A DNA stretch of 64,000 nt from Tropicimonas_B omnivorans (GCF_031846565.1 NZ_JAVRHL010000003.1:496001-560000); one strand, 5' to 3'. Counted from the first letter of the stretch, positions 49,193-59,147 are shown. Translations and numbers: made by a program. The notes: a model not told the origin generated them from the sequence alone.

Positions 49193-50884
49193 GTGACGGG
49201 GACCAGGGGCAATTCGGTCGCTACGGCACGGCGGCGTCAGGCGGCAACGGGCGCGGTGGTCCATGCCTGGCGGGTCCTTCTGTCCCGCGGTCCGAGCCAG
49301 GCGCAGTTCTGGTTCATCGCCCTCGCGCTCGGTATCGCCTCTGGCCTCGGCGCGGTCGCCTTCCGGGCGGCCATTTCCGGAGCGCAGGCGCTGTTCTACG
49401 GCACCGACGACATCCGCACCCTGCACAGTTTCGCCCGCACTCTGCCGTGGTACGTCATCTTCATCATTCCGGTCCTCGGCGGACTGGTCGTCGGACTGAT
49501 CCTGTCGCGGATGACCCCGGATGGCCGTGTGCGGTCCGTGGCGGACGTGATCGAGGGCGCGGCGCTTCACAAGGGGCGACTGGAGCAGCGGGCGGGCTAT
49601 GCCTCGACGCTGGCCTCCCTCGTGACCCTCTCGACCGGCGGCTCGACCGGCCGCGAAGGTCCGGTGGTGCATCTCGCCGGCCAGATCTCCGCCTGGGTCT
49701 CCCGCCGCATCAATGCCGACGGGATCACCGGGCGGGACCTGCTGGGCTGCTCCGTCGCCGCGGCCGTCTCGGCCAGCTTCAACGCGCCGATCGCCGGCGC
49801 CATCTTCGCCATGGAGGTGGTGCTGAGGCATTTCGCGGTCCATGCTTTCGCGCCCATCGTCATCGCCTCTGTCGCTGGCACGGTGGTCGCGCGGCTCTGG
49901 TTCGGCGACGTGACCGAATTCGAGCTGACCGAACAGACGGCACTGGCGTTCTACGTCGAGTTGCCGGCCTTTCTGATGCTGGGCCTCGTCTGCGGCGTCG
50001 TCTCGGTGGTCCTGATGAAGGCCGTCTTCTTCACGACCAGGCTCGGGGATCGCTACACCTCGCGCACGAAGCTCGCGCAGACGGTGCGACCGATGCTCTC
50101 GGGCGCGGTCCTCGGCGCCATCGCGATCTGGTTTCCGCATATCATCGGCGTCGGCTACGAAACCACCTCCGCCGCACTCACGGGCCGCATCCCGCTCTTC
50201 GAGGCCATCGCCATGGCGGCGATCAAGGTGGTTGCCGTGGCGGTGACCATGGGCGGGCGGATGGGCGGCGGAATGTTCTCCCCCTCCCTGATGGTGGGCG
50301 CCCTGACCGGCCTCGCCTTCGGCGCCATAGCCACAGAGGTCTTTCCGGAGGTCTCCGGCGCCGCGACGCTCTATGCTCTGGCCGGAATGGGGGCCGTTGC
50401 CGCCGCCGTTCTCGGCGCGCCGATCTCGACCACGCTCATCGTCTTCGAGCTGACGGGGGACTGGCAGGCGGGCATCGCGGTCATGGTCTCCGTCTCGCTG
50501 GCCGTCGCGGTCTCCACACGCCTCGTGGACCATTCGTTCTTCCTCACCCAGCTCGCGCAGCGGGGGGTGCGGCTCGCGGCGGGGTCCGATTACCTTCTCG
50601 ACCTGCAATCCGTAGGAGTCGTCATGCGGTCGATGGACAGTCCGCGCGCCGCGCCGGAGGCCGCCTGTCGTGCGCTGATGGAGGAGGGCGTGACGCTGTC
50701 CCCCTCCCACAAGCTGACCGACGCGATGGAGATCTTCGACGAGGCCGGCCACGCCTTCGTGCCCGTCGTGGCGCAAAGCAAGGAGTCCGGCCCCCCCGAG
50801 CTTCTCGGCGCGATCTTTCATCTCGACGCGGTACGCGCCCACAACCGCGCCATCGCCGAACGCATCCGCGAGGAGCACACCTGA
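49193..50884 (+). CDS. CLC-type chloride channel or Cl-/H+ antiporter
   Basis: A 563-residue membrane protein of the CLC family. The gating glutamate is E155 in GGSTGREGPVVHLAGQI. Other conserved parts are AAAVSASFNAPIAGAIFAMEVVL and GGRMGGGMFSPSLMVGALTG. The first family motif (GSGIPE in the E. coli enzyme) is replaced by DGRVRSVADVIEG, so anion selectivity may differ. The last 90 residues are soluble and CBS-like. GTG 49193 is preceded by GGAGG. The 290-bp stretch before it, after the DUF1328 gene, holds no supported gene. Confidence 0.92.
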   Translation: MTGTRGNSVATARRRQAATGAVVHAWRVLLSRGPSQAQFWFIALALGIASGLGAVAFRAAISGAQALFYGTDDIRTLHSFARTLPWYVIFIIPVLGGLVVGLILSRMTPDGRVRSVADVIEGAALHKGRLEQRAGYASTLASLVTLSTGGSTGREGPVVHLAGQISAWVSRRINADGITGRDLLGCSVAAAVSASFNAPIAGAIFAMEVVLRHFAVHAFAPIVIASVAGTVVARLWFGDVTEFELTEQTALAFYVELPAFLMLGLVCGVVSVVLMKAVFFTTRLGDRYTSRTKLAQTVRPMLSGAVLGAIAIWFPHIIGVGYETTSAALTGRIPLFEAIAMAAIKVVAVAVTMGGRMGGGMFSPSLMVGALTGLAFGAIATEVFPEVSGAATLYALAGMGAVAAAVLGAPISTTLIVFELTGDWQAGIAVMVSVSLAVAVSTRLVDHSFFLTQLAQRGVRLAAGSDYLLDLQSVGVVMRSMDSPRAAPEAACRALMEEGVTLSPSHKLTDAMEIFDEAGHAFVPVVAQSKESGPPELLGAIFHLDAVRAHNRAIAERIREEHT

Positions 50885-50922
50885 GACGGCCGGGCCTCTG
50901 TGACGCTGCGCATGATCGCTTA

Positions 50923-50943
50923 GCCGGGCGCCTGACGCCCGGC
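50923..50943. terminator. Hairpin between convergent CLC and pepN genes
   Basis: Perfect stem GCCGGGCG/CGCCCGGC with loop CCTGA, 38 bp after the CLC stop and 20 bp from the pepN stop. There is no T run on either side, so termination would be inefficient or Rho-assisted. Confidence 0.45.
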
Positions 50944-50963
50944 GCCCACTTGATCCCCCAATC

Positions 50964-53582
50964 CTACGCCAGGATACGCCCCACCATCTCGGATGTATCG
51001 CGGCTGAGGCCCTCTACGGCTGAGAGGCGCTCGAGGTTTTCCCGGATCATGCCCTGCCGGTCGGCGTCGAAGCGCTTCCAGGTCTCGAAGCTGGTGGTCA
51101 GGCGGGCGGCGGTCTGCGGGTTCAAGGGATCGAGCCGGATGAGCCAGTCGGTCACGAGGCGGTAGATCCGCCCCTCCGGCTCGTGGAAGGCGGCGGGGTT
51201 GCCCGCCAGCGCTCCGATCACGGACCGGAAGCGGTTGGGGTTGGTCCAGTCGAAGGCGGGATCGCCGGTCAGCCTCTGGGCCACGTCGTGGGCCTCGGCG
51301 GGCGAGGCGGAGGCGGCCTGGAGCGCGAACCACTTGTCCATGACGAGCCGGTCTCCCTCCCAGCGGCGGCGGAAGGCGGCAAGCTCCTCCTCGCCCTTGC
51401 CGATCCTCAGAAGCGCGCCGAGGGCGCCGAGCCGCTCGGTCATGTTCCCGGCCTCGGCGAACTGCGCCGCCGCGCGCGACCCGCCATCCACCCGCGAGAG
51501 GTACGCCAGCGCCGCGCCGCGCAGCGCCCGCGAGCCCGCGCTCTGTGCATCGGGCGTATAGGGACCGGGGACGCGCATCTCGTCGTAGAGCTCCGACAGG
51601 ACCGGCTCCAGCGTTCCGCCGATCTCTTCGGCAAGGCGCCTCAGGGCCGCCCAGATCGCCGTGGGGTCGGGGGTCGCGCCGCCGTCGTGGATCGCCTGCG
51701 CAAGGTCGTCCTGGCTCGGCAGGGAGAGGGCGAGGGCGCGGAAGGCGGGGTCGAGCGTATCGTCCTTCGCGACCATCTGGAGAGCGGACAGGTACTGCTG
51801 GCCGGGCTCGGCGCCGTCCGTGACCATCCGGACGAGGACGTCGCGGGCGAGGGCGCGTCCGGCCTCCCACTTGTTGAACGGATCGGTGTCATGAGCGAGA
51901 AGGAAGGCGCGCTCCTCCGCGCTGGTCTGCCGCTGCAGGATCACCGGGGCCGAGAAGCCGCGCAGGATCGACGGAACGGGGCGGCCGGGCACGCGCGACG
52001 CCTTCGCTTCGAGGTCCGCACCCCCCGTGCCGAGGCCGATCTCCACCGTCTGCTCCGCCTCGGTCAGTTCCACGACCTCGGTCGCCATGATCTCGTGCCC
52101 GGCCGCATCCAGAAGCCCCAGCGCAACGGGGATGACGAGGGGGGCCTTGTCCGGCTGGCCGGGCGTGGGAGGGGTATGCTGGCGGAAGGTCAGGGCAAGC
52201 CGGCCGGCCTCCTCGTCCCAATCTTCGGACACCTCGACGCGGGGCGTTCCGGCCTGCGAATACCAGAGCTTGAACTGCGACAGGTCCCGCCCGGTCGCGT
52301 CCTCGAACACCGCCAGCCAGTCCTCGATGGTGCAGGCCTGCCCGTCATGGCGCTCGAAATAGAGATCGAGGGCCGCCCGGTAGGCCTCCGCGCCGACGAG
52401 CCGGCGCAGCATCCCGATCACCTCCGCGCCCTTCTCGTACACCGTTGCGGTGTAGAAGTTATTGATCTCGATATAGCTTTCGGGCCGCACCGGATGCGCG
52501 AGGGGGCCATTGTCCTCCCGGAACTGCCGTGCGCGCAAGGCAAGCACGTCATCGATCCGCTTGACCGGCTCGGAGCGCATGTCCCCCGAGAACTGCTGGT
52601 CGCGGAAGACCGTCAGGCCCTCCTTGAGGCAGAGCTGGAACCAGTCCCGGCAGGTCACGCGATTGCCCGTCCAGTTGTGGAAGTACTCGTGGGCGACGAT
52701 GCCCTCGATCATCTCGAAGTCGACATCCGTCGCGGTGTCGGGGCTGGCCAGGACATACTTCGAGTTGAAGATGTTCAGCCCCTTGTTCTCCATCGCGCCC
52801 ATGTTGAAATCGTCCACTGCGACGATGCTGAAGACGCTCAGGTCGTATTCCCGCCCGTATTCCCGTTCGTCCCAGCGCATGGACCGAATGAGCGCGTCGA
52901 GGGCATAGTCGCAGCGATCCTCGTCGCCCGGCCGGACGTAGACGTTGAGCGCGACGGGCATCCCCGAGGCCGTGGTGAAGGTGCCAGACTTCGCCACGAG
53001 GTCGCCCGCGACGAGTGCGAAGAGGTAGGACGGCTTCGGCCAAGGGTCGTGCCATTCGGCGCTGTTGCCCTCCTGCGCGCCCGGATTGCCGTTCGACAGC
53101 ATGACCGGAAGCGGCTTGTCCTCGGGCCCTTCGATGCGCACGTTGAAGGGGGCCATCACGTCGGGCCGGTCCGGGTAGAAGGTGATCTTGCGAAAGCCCT
53201 CCGCCTCGCACTGGGTGCAGTACATGCCGCCCGACATGTAGAGCCCGTCGAGCGCGGTATTCCCGGACGGATCGATCTCCACCTCCGCCTCGAAGACGAA
53301 GGGCGTATCCGGAACGTCGCAGGTCAGGCCCTCGGCGGTGATGTCAGGCGAGACGGGGACGCCGTCGATCCTCGCCTCGATCAGGTTCAGCTTCTCCCCG
53401 TGAAGGAAGAACGGCCCCGAGGGCGCCGCCGGATCGTTCGCGAACGTGATCCGGCTGAGAACCCTCGTGGCCGTCGGATGCAGCCGAAAGGTAAGGGAGA
53501 CGTCGCCGACGATCCACGGGAAGGGAGTGTACTCCTCCAGCCGGACGGTCCTGTCGCTGGTTCGCGGCGCGTGGTCTTTCAT
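50964..53582 (-). CDS. pepN: Aminopeptidase N
   Basis: A cytosolic zinc metallopeptidase (M1) of 872 residues that removes N-terminal amino acids from peptides. The exopeptidase motif is NMGAMENKG. The zinc motif is H298-E299-xx-H302 in VAHEYFHNWTGN, with the third ligand about E321 in CLKEGLT. The C-terminal helical domain is full length. ATG 53582 has GGGAG upstream. An upstream in-frame ATG (53612) lacks one. The gene is transcribed away from glmS after a 250-bp region in which I see no gene. Confidence 0.96.
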   Translation of the reverse strand: MKDHAPRTSDRTVRLEEYTPFPWIVGDVSLTFRLHPTATRVLSRITFANDPAAPSGPFFLHGEKLNLIEARIDGVPVSPDITAEGLTCDVPDTPFVFEAEVEIDPSGNTALDGLYMSGGMYCTQCEAEGFRKITFYPDRPDVMAPFNVRIEGPEDKPLPVMLSNGNPGAQEGNSAEWHDPWPKPSYLFALVAGDLVAKSGTFTTASGMPVALNVYVRPGDEDRCDYALDALIRSMRWDEREYGREYDLSVFSIVAVDDFNMGAMENKGLNIFNSKYVLASPDTATDVDFEMIEGIVAHEYFHNWTGNRVTCRDWFQLCLKEGLTVFRDQQFSGDMRSEPVKRIDDVLALRARQFREDNGPLAHPVRPESYIEINNFYTATVYEKGAEVIGMLRRLVGAEAYRAALDLYFERHDGQACTIEDWLAVFEDATGRDLSQFKLWYSQAGTPRVEVSEDWDEEAGRLALTFRQHTPPTPGQPDKAPLVIPVALGLLDAAGHEIMATEVVELTEAEQTVEIGLGTGGADLEAKASRVPGRPVPSILRGFSAPVILQRQTSAEERAFLLAHDTDPFNKWEAGRALARDVLVRMVTDGAEPGQQYLSALQMVAKDDTLDPAFRALALSLPSQDDLAQAIHDGGATPDPTAIWAALRRLAEEIGGTLEPVLSELYDEMRVPGPYTPDAQSAGSRALRGAALAYLSRVDGGSRAAAQFAEAGNMTERLGALGALLRIGKGEEELAAFRRRWEGDRLVMDKWFALQAASASPAEAHDVAQRLTGDPAFDWTNPNRFRSVIGALAGNPAAFHEPEGRIYRLVTDWLIRLDPLNPQTAARLTTSFETWKRFDADRQGMIRENLERLSAVEGLSRDTSEMVGRILA

Positions 53583-53839
53583 GCCGAAGGCTCCCTCAAA
53601 TGATCGGTGCATGAGCGTAGACCATCGGAGGGCAGGTGCAACGGGAGCGTCGGGACGGTGACGGGAGGGAGTTGAGGGGTGTGCTTTAGGATAAGCACGC
53701 AAGTGGTCGATCTATAAACGGAAGAATCGGATATTCGCGCGCCTCACCTCGTTCGCGTTCGGCGTGCAATCAGCTCACCTCAGCGCCCCCGCCCGATGAA
53801 GTTCGGCCTGCAAACCTCTGGCATGACCTGTTTTCCATA

Positions 53840-55657
53840 TCACTCCACCGTCACCGACTTGGCGAGGTTCCGCGGCTGATCGACATCCGTGCCCTTGGCG
53901 ACGGCGGCGTGGTAGGCGAGGAGCTGCACCGGGATCGCGTAGAGGATCGGAGCGAGGTCAGCGGCGATCTCGGGGAGGGTCAGGACGCGCCAGCAGCCGT
54001 CGCCGGCTTTCCTGGCGCCCGCGGGATCGGTGATCAGGAGGATCCGGCCGCCGCGGGCCATGACCTCCTGCATGTTGGACACCGACTTGTCGAAGAGCTC
54101 GTCGGACGGCGCCAGGACGACGACTGGAACGGTCTGGTCGATCAGCGCGATGGGACCGTGTTTCAGCTCGCCGCTCGCATAACCTTCGGCGTGTATGTAG
54201 CTGATCTCCTTAAGTTTCAGTGCACCTTCCAGGGCCAGCGGGTACATCGCACCGCGCCCTAGGAAGAGCGCGTCCTCAACCTCTGCGACCTCGCGCGCGA
54301 TGCGCTCGACCTCGGCGCTCTCCCCGACGGCATGGTTCACGAGGCCCGGCAGGCTGGACAGCAGGCCGAGGCGCGTCTCCATCTCCGTCCCGCTCAGGAC
54401 CCCCCGGTCGGAGCCGGCCTTGAGGGCCAGCATGTGCAGGACCGTGAGCTGGCAGGTGAAGGCCTTGGTGGAGGCGACGCCGATCTCGGCGCCTGCGAAG
54501 ATCGGCAGGACGATGTCCGACCCGCGGGCGATCGAGCTTTCGGCCACGTTGACCACGGAGGCGATCCGGTCGACGCGGCCCTCGCAGTAGCGCAGGGCGG
54601 CCAGCGTGTCCGCCGTCTCGCCCGACTGGGAGACGAAGATCGCCAGCGTCCGCGCCGGGATCGGCGGCTCGCGGTATCTGAATTCGGAGGCGATATCGAC
54701 CTCGGCCGGAAGACCGGCGATCCGCTCGAACCAGTACTTCGCGACGAAGCAGGCGTAGTTCGCCGTGCCGCAGGCGACGAGAAGGACGCGATCGTACTGC
54801 GAGAAGTCGAGCCCCGGCTCCGGCAGGACGATCTCCCGGGTCCCGGCGTAGTGGCGTATCGTGTCGCCGATGACAGAGGGCTGCTCGGCGATCTCCTTGG
54901 CCATGAAGTGGCGATGACCACCCTTTTCGATGCGGGCGAGGTCGATGTTCACCGTCTTGACCGGGCGCTCGACCGCATGGCCCTCTGCATCCATGATCTG
55001 GGCGGAATGGCGGGTGAGGACGGCCCAGTCGCCATCCTCGAGATAGGTGATCCGGTTCGTCATCGGCGCCAGCGCGATGGCGTCCGAGCCCACGAACATC
55101 TCCCCCTCGCCATGACCGATTGCGAGCGGAGAGCCGCGGCGGGCGGCGATCAGCAGATCCTCCTCCCCCTCGAAGAGAAGGCAGAGCGCGAAAGCCCCCT
55201 CGAGGCGGCCGAGCGTCGCCTCCGCCGCGCCCTGGGGAGAGAGACCGGCCCTCAGGTGGTGCTGGACGAGGAGCGCGACGGTCTCGGTGTCCGTGTCGCT
55301 CTCGGTGCCGAGGCCGAGCTCCGCCAGCTCGGCTCGAAGCTGCCGGAAGTTCTCGATGATGCCGTTATGGACGACAGCGACCGGCCCCGCCTTGTGCGGA
55401 TGCGCGTTGACCACGGTGGGGGCGCCATGGGTGGCCCAGCGGGTATGGCCGATGCCGGACTTGCCGGGCAGCGGCTCGTGGACCAGCAGATCAGAGAGGT
55501 TGACGAGCTTGCCGACAGCCCGTCGCCGGTCGAGCGTGCCGCCGTTCACCGTGGCGATGCCGGCGCTGTCGTAGCCGCGATACTCGAGCCGTTTCAGGGC
55601 TTCGACAAGAATGGGAGAGGCTTCGTGGGAGCCAAGAACGCCGACGATACCGCACAT
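53840..55657 (-). CDS. glmS: Glutamine-fructose-6-phosphate aminotransferase (isomerising)
   Basis: Makes glucosamine-6-phosphate for peptidoglycan and LPS. The 605-residue product has N-terminal nucleophile Cys2 (MCGIVGVLG), the glutaminase signature GIGHTRWATHGAPT, a linker, and two SIS domains (IFVSQSGETADTLAALRY and EGALKLKEISYIHAEGYASGELKHGP). It ends with the conserved DQPRNLAKSVTVE. It is downstream of glmU with a 2-bp gap, so the two consecutive steps of UDP-GlcNAc synthesis are co-expressed. I see no glmS ribozyme, as expected in proteobacteria. Confidence 0.98.
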   Translation of the reverse strand: MCGIVGVLGSHEASPILVEALKRLEYRGYDSAGIATVNGGTLDRRRAVGKLVNLSDLLVHEPLPGKSGIGHTRWATHGAPTVVNAHPHKAGPVAVVHNGIIENFRQLRAELAELGLGTESDTDTETVALLVQHHLRAGLSPQGAAEATLGRLEGAFALCLLFEGEEDLLIAARRGSPLAIGHGEGEMFVGSDAIALAPMTNRITYLEDGDWAVLTRHSAQIMDAEGHAVERPVKTVNIDLARIEKGGHRHFMAKEIAEQPSVIGDTIRHYAGTREIVLPEPGLDFSQYDRVLLVACGTANYACFVAKYWFERIAGLPAEVDIASEFRYREPPIPARTLAIFVSQSGETADTLAALRYCEGRVDRIASVVNVAESSIARGSDIVLPIFAGAEIGVASTKAFTCQLTVLHMLALKAGSDRGVLSGTEMETRLGLLSSLPGLVNHAVGESAEVERIAREVAEVEDALFLGRGAMYPLALEGALKLKEISYIHAEGYASGELKHGPIALIDQTVPVVVLAPSDELFDKSVSNMQEVMARGGRILLITDPAGARKAGDGCWRVLTLPEIAADLAPILYAIPVQLLAYHAAVAKGTDVDQPRNLAKSVTVE

Positions 55658-55659
55658 CT

Positions 55660-57009
55660 TCAGTGAGTCCTCTTCGCTTTCTGCGCCTTCAGTCGCGCCA
55701 TCAGGCGGCGGGCGAGGTTGGGCTTGTTCGTCTGGCGCGCACGGCCAATGGCAAGCGCGCCCGAGGGCACGTCCTCGGTGATGACGGAGCCCGAGCCCGT
55801 CATCGCCTCGGCGCCCACGCTCACCGGCGCCACGAGCATGGTGCTCGATCCGATGAAGGCTCCGGCCCCGATCTCGGTGCGGTGCTTCATGACGCCGTCA
55901 TAGTTGCAGGTGACTGTACCCGCGCCGATATTCGCGCCCGCCCCGACGGAGGCATCGCCGACATAGCTGAGGTGGTTGACCTTCGCGCCCTCGTCGATGG
56001 TGGCGTTCTTGATCTCGACGAAGTTGCCGACCCGCACGTCCTCGGCGAGCTCCGCGCCGGGGCGGAGGCGGGCGTAGGGGCCGACGATGGCGCCGCGGGA
56101 GACGTGGCAGCCTTCGAGATGGGAGAAGGCGCGGATGCGGGCGCCCGTCTCCACCGTGACGCCGGGGCCGAACACCACGTTCGGCTCGATCAGGACATCC
56201 CGTCCGATCACCGTGTCGAGGGAGAAATGGACCGTTTCCGGAGCCTGGAGCGTCACGCCGAGCTCGAGGGACGCGGCGCGGGCGGCGGCCTGGAACGCCG
56301 CTTCCGCGCGGGCCAGATCGGCGCGGGAATTGATGCCCAGCGTCTCCGCCTCGTCGCAGGAGACGGCGGCGACGTCGAGCCCGCGGGCGCGGGCATGGGC
56401 CACGATATCGGTCAGGTAGTATTCGCCGGCGGCATTGTCGTTACCGATCTCGGCAAGAAGGCCGGGAAGGAGGGCGCTGTCAGCGCAGATCACGCCGGAA
56501 TTGCAGAAATCGATGGCGCGCTCCGCCTCGCTTGCCTCCTTGTATTCCACGATGCGCTCGAGCCGGCCCTCCTCCACCACGAGGCGGCCGTAGCGGCCGG
56601 GATCGGCGGCATGGAAGCCGAGCACCACGACCGCGGCGCCGGCCCGGCGGGCCTCCAGCATCCGCTCCAGCGTGGCGGCCCGGATGAAGGGGGTGTCGCC
56701 GTAGAGGACGAGCGTGTCTCCCTCCATCGCGGTGCCCTCGGGCAGCGCCTGCCGCACGGCATGGCCGGTGCCGAGCCGCTCCTCCTGGATCGCGATGCGG
56801 ACGGTTTCGTCCATCTGCCGGGCAACGGCTTCCACCGCCTCCGCGCCGTGCCCTGCGACGATCGTGCAGGCCTCGGGGGACAGTGTCTCCGCGGCGGACA
56901 TGGCATGGGCGAGAAGAGGAGCGCCTGCGACCTCGTGCAGGACCTTCGGAAGATCGGACTGCATTCGCGTGCCCTGGCCCGCGGCCAGGATGATAACGTT
57001 CGTGGGCAT
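55660..57009 (-). CDS. glmU: Bifunctional GlmU (uridylyltransferase / glucosamine-1-P acetyltransferase)
   Basis: A 449-residue enzyme that acetylates glucosamine-1-phosphate and then makes UDP-GlcNAc. The pyrophosphorylase half shows VIILAAGQGTRMQSDLPKVLHEVAG and VLYGDTPFIR. The acetyltransferase half is a hexapeptide beta-helix (LIEPNVVFGPGVTVE, KNATIDEGAKVNHLSYVGD, IGAGTVTCNYDGVMKHRTEIG). ATG 57009 starts the family-typical MPTNVIILAAG. The divergent gph start is 125 bp away. It is the first gene of the glmU-glmS pair. Confidence 0.97.
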   Translation of the reverse strand: MPTNVIILAAGQGTRMQSDLPKVLHEVAGAPLLAHAMSAAETLSPEACTIVAGHGAEAVEAVARQMDETVRIAIQEERLGTGHAVRQALPEGTAMEGDTLVLYGDTPFIRAATLERMLEARRAGAAVVVLGFHAADPGRYGRLVVEEGRLERIVEYKEASEAERAIDFCNSGVICADSALLPGLLAEIGNDNAAGEYYLTDIVAHARARGLDVAAVSCDEAETLGINSRADLARAEAAFQAAARAASLELGVTLQAPETVHFSLDTVIGRDVLIEPNVVFGPGVTVETGARIRAFSHLEGCHVSRGAIVGPYARLRPGAELAEDVRVGNFVEIKNATIDEGAKVNHLSYVGDASVGAGANIGAGTVTCNYDGVMKHRTEIGAGAFIGSSTMLVAPVSVGAEAMTGSGSVITEDVPSGALAIGRARQTNKPNLARRLMARLKAQKAKRTH

Positions 57010-57133
57010 TGCCTCGCCTGCTCTTGTTTTGGCCTCGCGATCCCGTATTACGCGGGCGACGAATGGCTGCAAGGGACCTGCACGCTCCGGGCGATCACTT
57101 GCGGTGTCACCCTGTCACAAGGCTCCTCCCATC

Positions 57134-57802
57134 ATGCGCACGGTCATCTTCGATCTGGACGGAACGCTGGCCGATACCAGCAAGGATCTTCTGGAGGCGG
57201 CCAATGCCTGCTTCCGGGAGCTCGGCCATGACGACCCGCTGACGGACGCCGACAGCGCCGTCGCGGTGCGCGGCGGACGGGCCATGCTGCGCCTGGCCTT
57301 CGACCGGCTGGGCGGGCCGTGGGACGAGGGGATGGTGAACCGCGAATACCCTGAACTCCTGCGCCATTACGAGACGAGGATCGACACCCATACGGTGCTC
57401 TATCCCGGCGCGATGGAGGCCGTGGCGGAGCTGGGGCGGCGGGGGATCGGCGTCGGCATCTGCACCAACAAGCCCGAGGCTCTGGCGCAGCTTCTGCTCT
57501 CGCGCCTGGGGGTGAGGGACGCGTTTGGCTCCCTCGTCGGCGCGGATACGCTGGCGGTGCGCAAACCCGATCCCGAGGCGCTCTTCGTCGCCGCCGAGCG
57601 GGCCGGGGGGCTGCGGCACCGCGCGCTTCTCGTGGGGGACACCGTGACCGACCGTGACACCGCCCGCGCCGCCGGCGTGCCCTGCGCCCTCGTCACGTTC
57701 GGCCCCGGCGGGCGGAGCGTGGAGGAGCTGGAGCCGGAGGCGCTTCTGGAGCGGTTCGAGGATCTGCCGGACGTCGCCGAGCGGCTTCTGGGGGCGGCAT
57801 GA
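57134..57802 (+). CDS. gph: HAD-family phosphatase (phosphoglycolate phosphatase type)
   Basis: A 222-residue HAD hydrolase. Motif I is FDLDGTLADT with nucleophile Asp7 and acid/base Asp9, motif II is GICTNKP, and motif III/IV is KPDPEALFVAAE and LLVGDTVTDRDTARAAG. The cap is helical (subclass IA), as in phosphoglycolate phosphatases, which clear 2-phosphoglycolate. Substrate assignment within this family is not secure. The gene is divergent from glmU and its stop overlaps the next start by four bases (ATGA). Confidence 0.88.
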   Translation: MRTVIFDLDGTLADTSKDLLEAANACFRELGHDDPLTDADSAVAVRGGRAMLRLAFDRLGGPWDEGMVNREYPELLRHYETRIDTHTVLYPGAMEAVAELGRRGIGVGICTNKPEALAQLLLSRLGVRDAFGSLVGADTLAVRKPDPEALFVAAERAGGLRHRALLVGDTVTDRDTARAAGVPCALVTFGPGGRSVEELEPEALLERFEDLPDVAERLLGAA

Positions 57803-59031
57803 CCGAAGCGGGCGGGGAGCAGGCGGAAGGGCAAGACGTCTTCCGCGGGTCCTTCACCCAGCAGGAGCCGATTCCCGACGAGGCGATCCTGGCCGCTGGC
57901 GAGGTCCTGCGCTCGGGGCGGCTCCATCGCTACAACGTGGCGCCGGGAGAGGTGGGGGAAACCGCCCGCCTGGAGCAGGAGTTCGCCGCGCTGACGGGCG
58001 CGCGCTACTGCCTTGCCGTCGCCTCGGGGGGCTACGCCATCTCCTGCGCGCTCAGGGCGGCAGGCGTGGAGGCCGGAGCGCCCGTCCTCACCAATGCCTT
58101 CACGCTGGCGCCGGTGCCCGGCGCGATCGTCGCGGCCGGCGGCCGTCCGGTCTTCGTGGAAACGGGCGACGATCTGACCATCGACCTTGCCGACCTCGAG
58201 GCGAAGACAAGCGAGAGCGGCGCGCGTCATCTCGTCCTCAGTCACATGCGCGGGCATATCGGCGACATGGACCGGCTTCTGGCCTCCACGGAGGCGCTCG
58301 GTCTCGTCCTGATCGAAGATTGCGCCCACACGATGGGCGCGACGTGGCGCGGCATTCCCTCAGGGCGGCACGGGCGGGTCGGATGCTTCTCCACCCAGAC
58401 CTACAAGCACATCAACTCGGGCGAGGGGGGGCTCCTGATCTCGGACGACGCGGACACCTTCGCCCGGGCCGTCCTCCTCTCGGGCAGCTACATGCTCTGG
58501 GACCGCCATATCGCTGCGCCGGGGGCGGACACCTTCGCCCCGATCCTCGGCGACGTGCCCAACATCTCCGGCCGCATGGACAATCTCCGGGCCGCGATCC
58601 TGACGCCCCAGCTGAAACTGCTGAACGAGCGCTGCGCCGCGTGGACCGAGCGTTACCGGGTCGTGGAGCGGGAGCTGGCGGACGTCCCCGGATTGCATCT
58701 CTTCACGCGGCCGCCGGAGGAAGGCTTCGTCGGCTCCTCCTTCCAGTTTTCGCTGCCGGGCGCGCCGCCGGAGACGCTGCCCGACCTCGTCCGCGCGTGT
58801 TCCGCCCGCGGTGTCGAGCTGAAGTGGTTCGGCGCAGCGGAGCCCCACGGCTATACCTCGCGCTACAGTCACTGGGCCTATGCCGCGCCGCCCGAGCTGC
58901 CGGCCACGGACCGGACGCTTGCCACCCTCCTGGACATGCGCCTGCCGCTGACCTTCACGCTCGAGGAATGTGCCCTCATCGGCCGGATCATTCGCGCCGA
59001 GGTCCAGCGCGCGATGGCGTCGATCGGGTAG
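57799..59031 (+). CDS. DegT/DnrJ/EryC1/StrS-family aminotransferase
   Basis: A 410-residue PLP enzyme of the sugar-nucleotide aminotransferase family. The likely PLP lysine is K203 in STQTYKHINSGEGG. Other family parts are RLEQEFAALTGARYCLAVASGG, VLTNAFTLAPVPGAIVAAGG and LVLIEDCAHTMGA. Typical partners (sugar oxidoreductase, glycosyltransferase) are absent here; instead its ATG overlaps the gph stop. The substrate may be a keto-sugar or an aminocyclitol precursor; this is open. About 115 bp separate it from the EcsC gene. Confidence 0.9.
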   Translation: MTEAGGEQAEGQDVFRGSFTQQEPIPDEAILAAGEVLRSGRLHRYNVAPGEVGETARLEQEFAALTGARYCLAVASGGYAISCALRAAGVEAGAPVLTNAFTLAPVPGAIVAAGGRPVFVETGDDLTIDLADLEAKTSESGARHLVLSHMRGHIGDMDRLLASTEALGLVLIEDCAHTMGATWRGIPSGRHGRVGCFSTQTYKHINSGEGGLLISDDADTFARAVLLSGSYMLWDRHIAAPGADTFAPILGDVPNISGRMDNLRAAILTPQLKLLNERCAAWTERYRVVERELADVPGLHLFTRPPEEGFVGSSFQFSLPGAPPETLPDLVRACSARGVELKWFGAAEPHGYTSRYSHWAYAAPPELPATDRTLATLLDMRLPLTFTLEECALIGRIIRAEVQRAMASIG

Positions 59032-59147
59032 GGCGGCCGTCCGGGCAGGGCGTCGCCGCATCCCCGCCGCGGACCTTCCGCTATGCGTCGGCTGGTCCTA
59101 TATTCCTCCGGCAGGCGAGGGGATGACAACGAGGTGGACCGCAAGCC

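Noticed and set aside
51183..53603. Long forward frame opposite pepN
   Set aside because: Shadow of the metallopeptidase gene, which has HEXXH and GAMEN motifs on the reverse strand.
55660..55662. A glmS ribozyme or GlcN6P riboswitch before glmS
   Set aside because: Only two bases separate glmU and glmS, so there is no room, and proteobacteria regulate glmS by other means.
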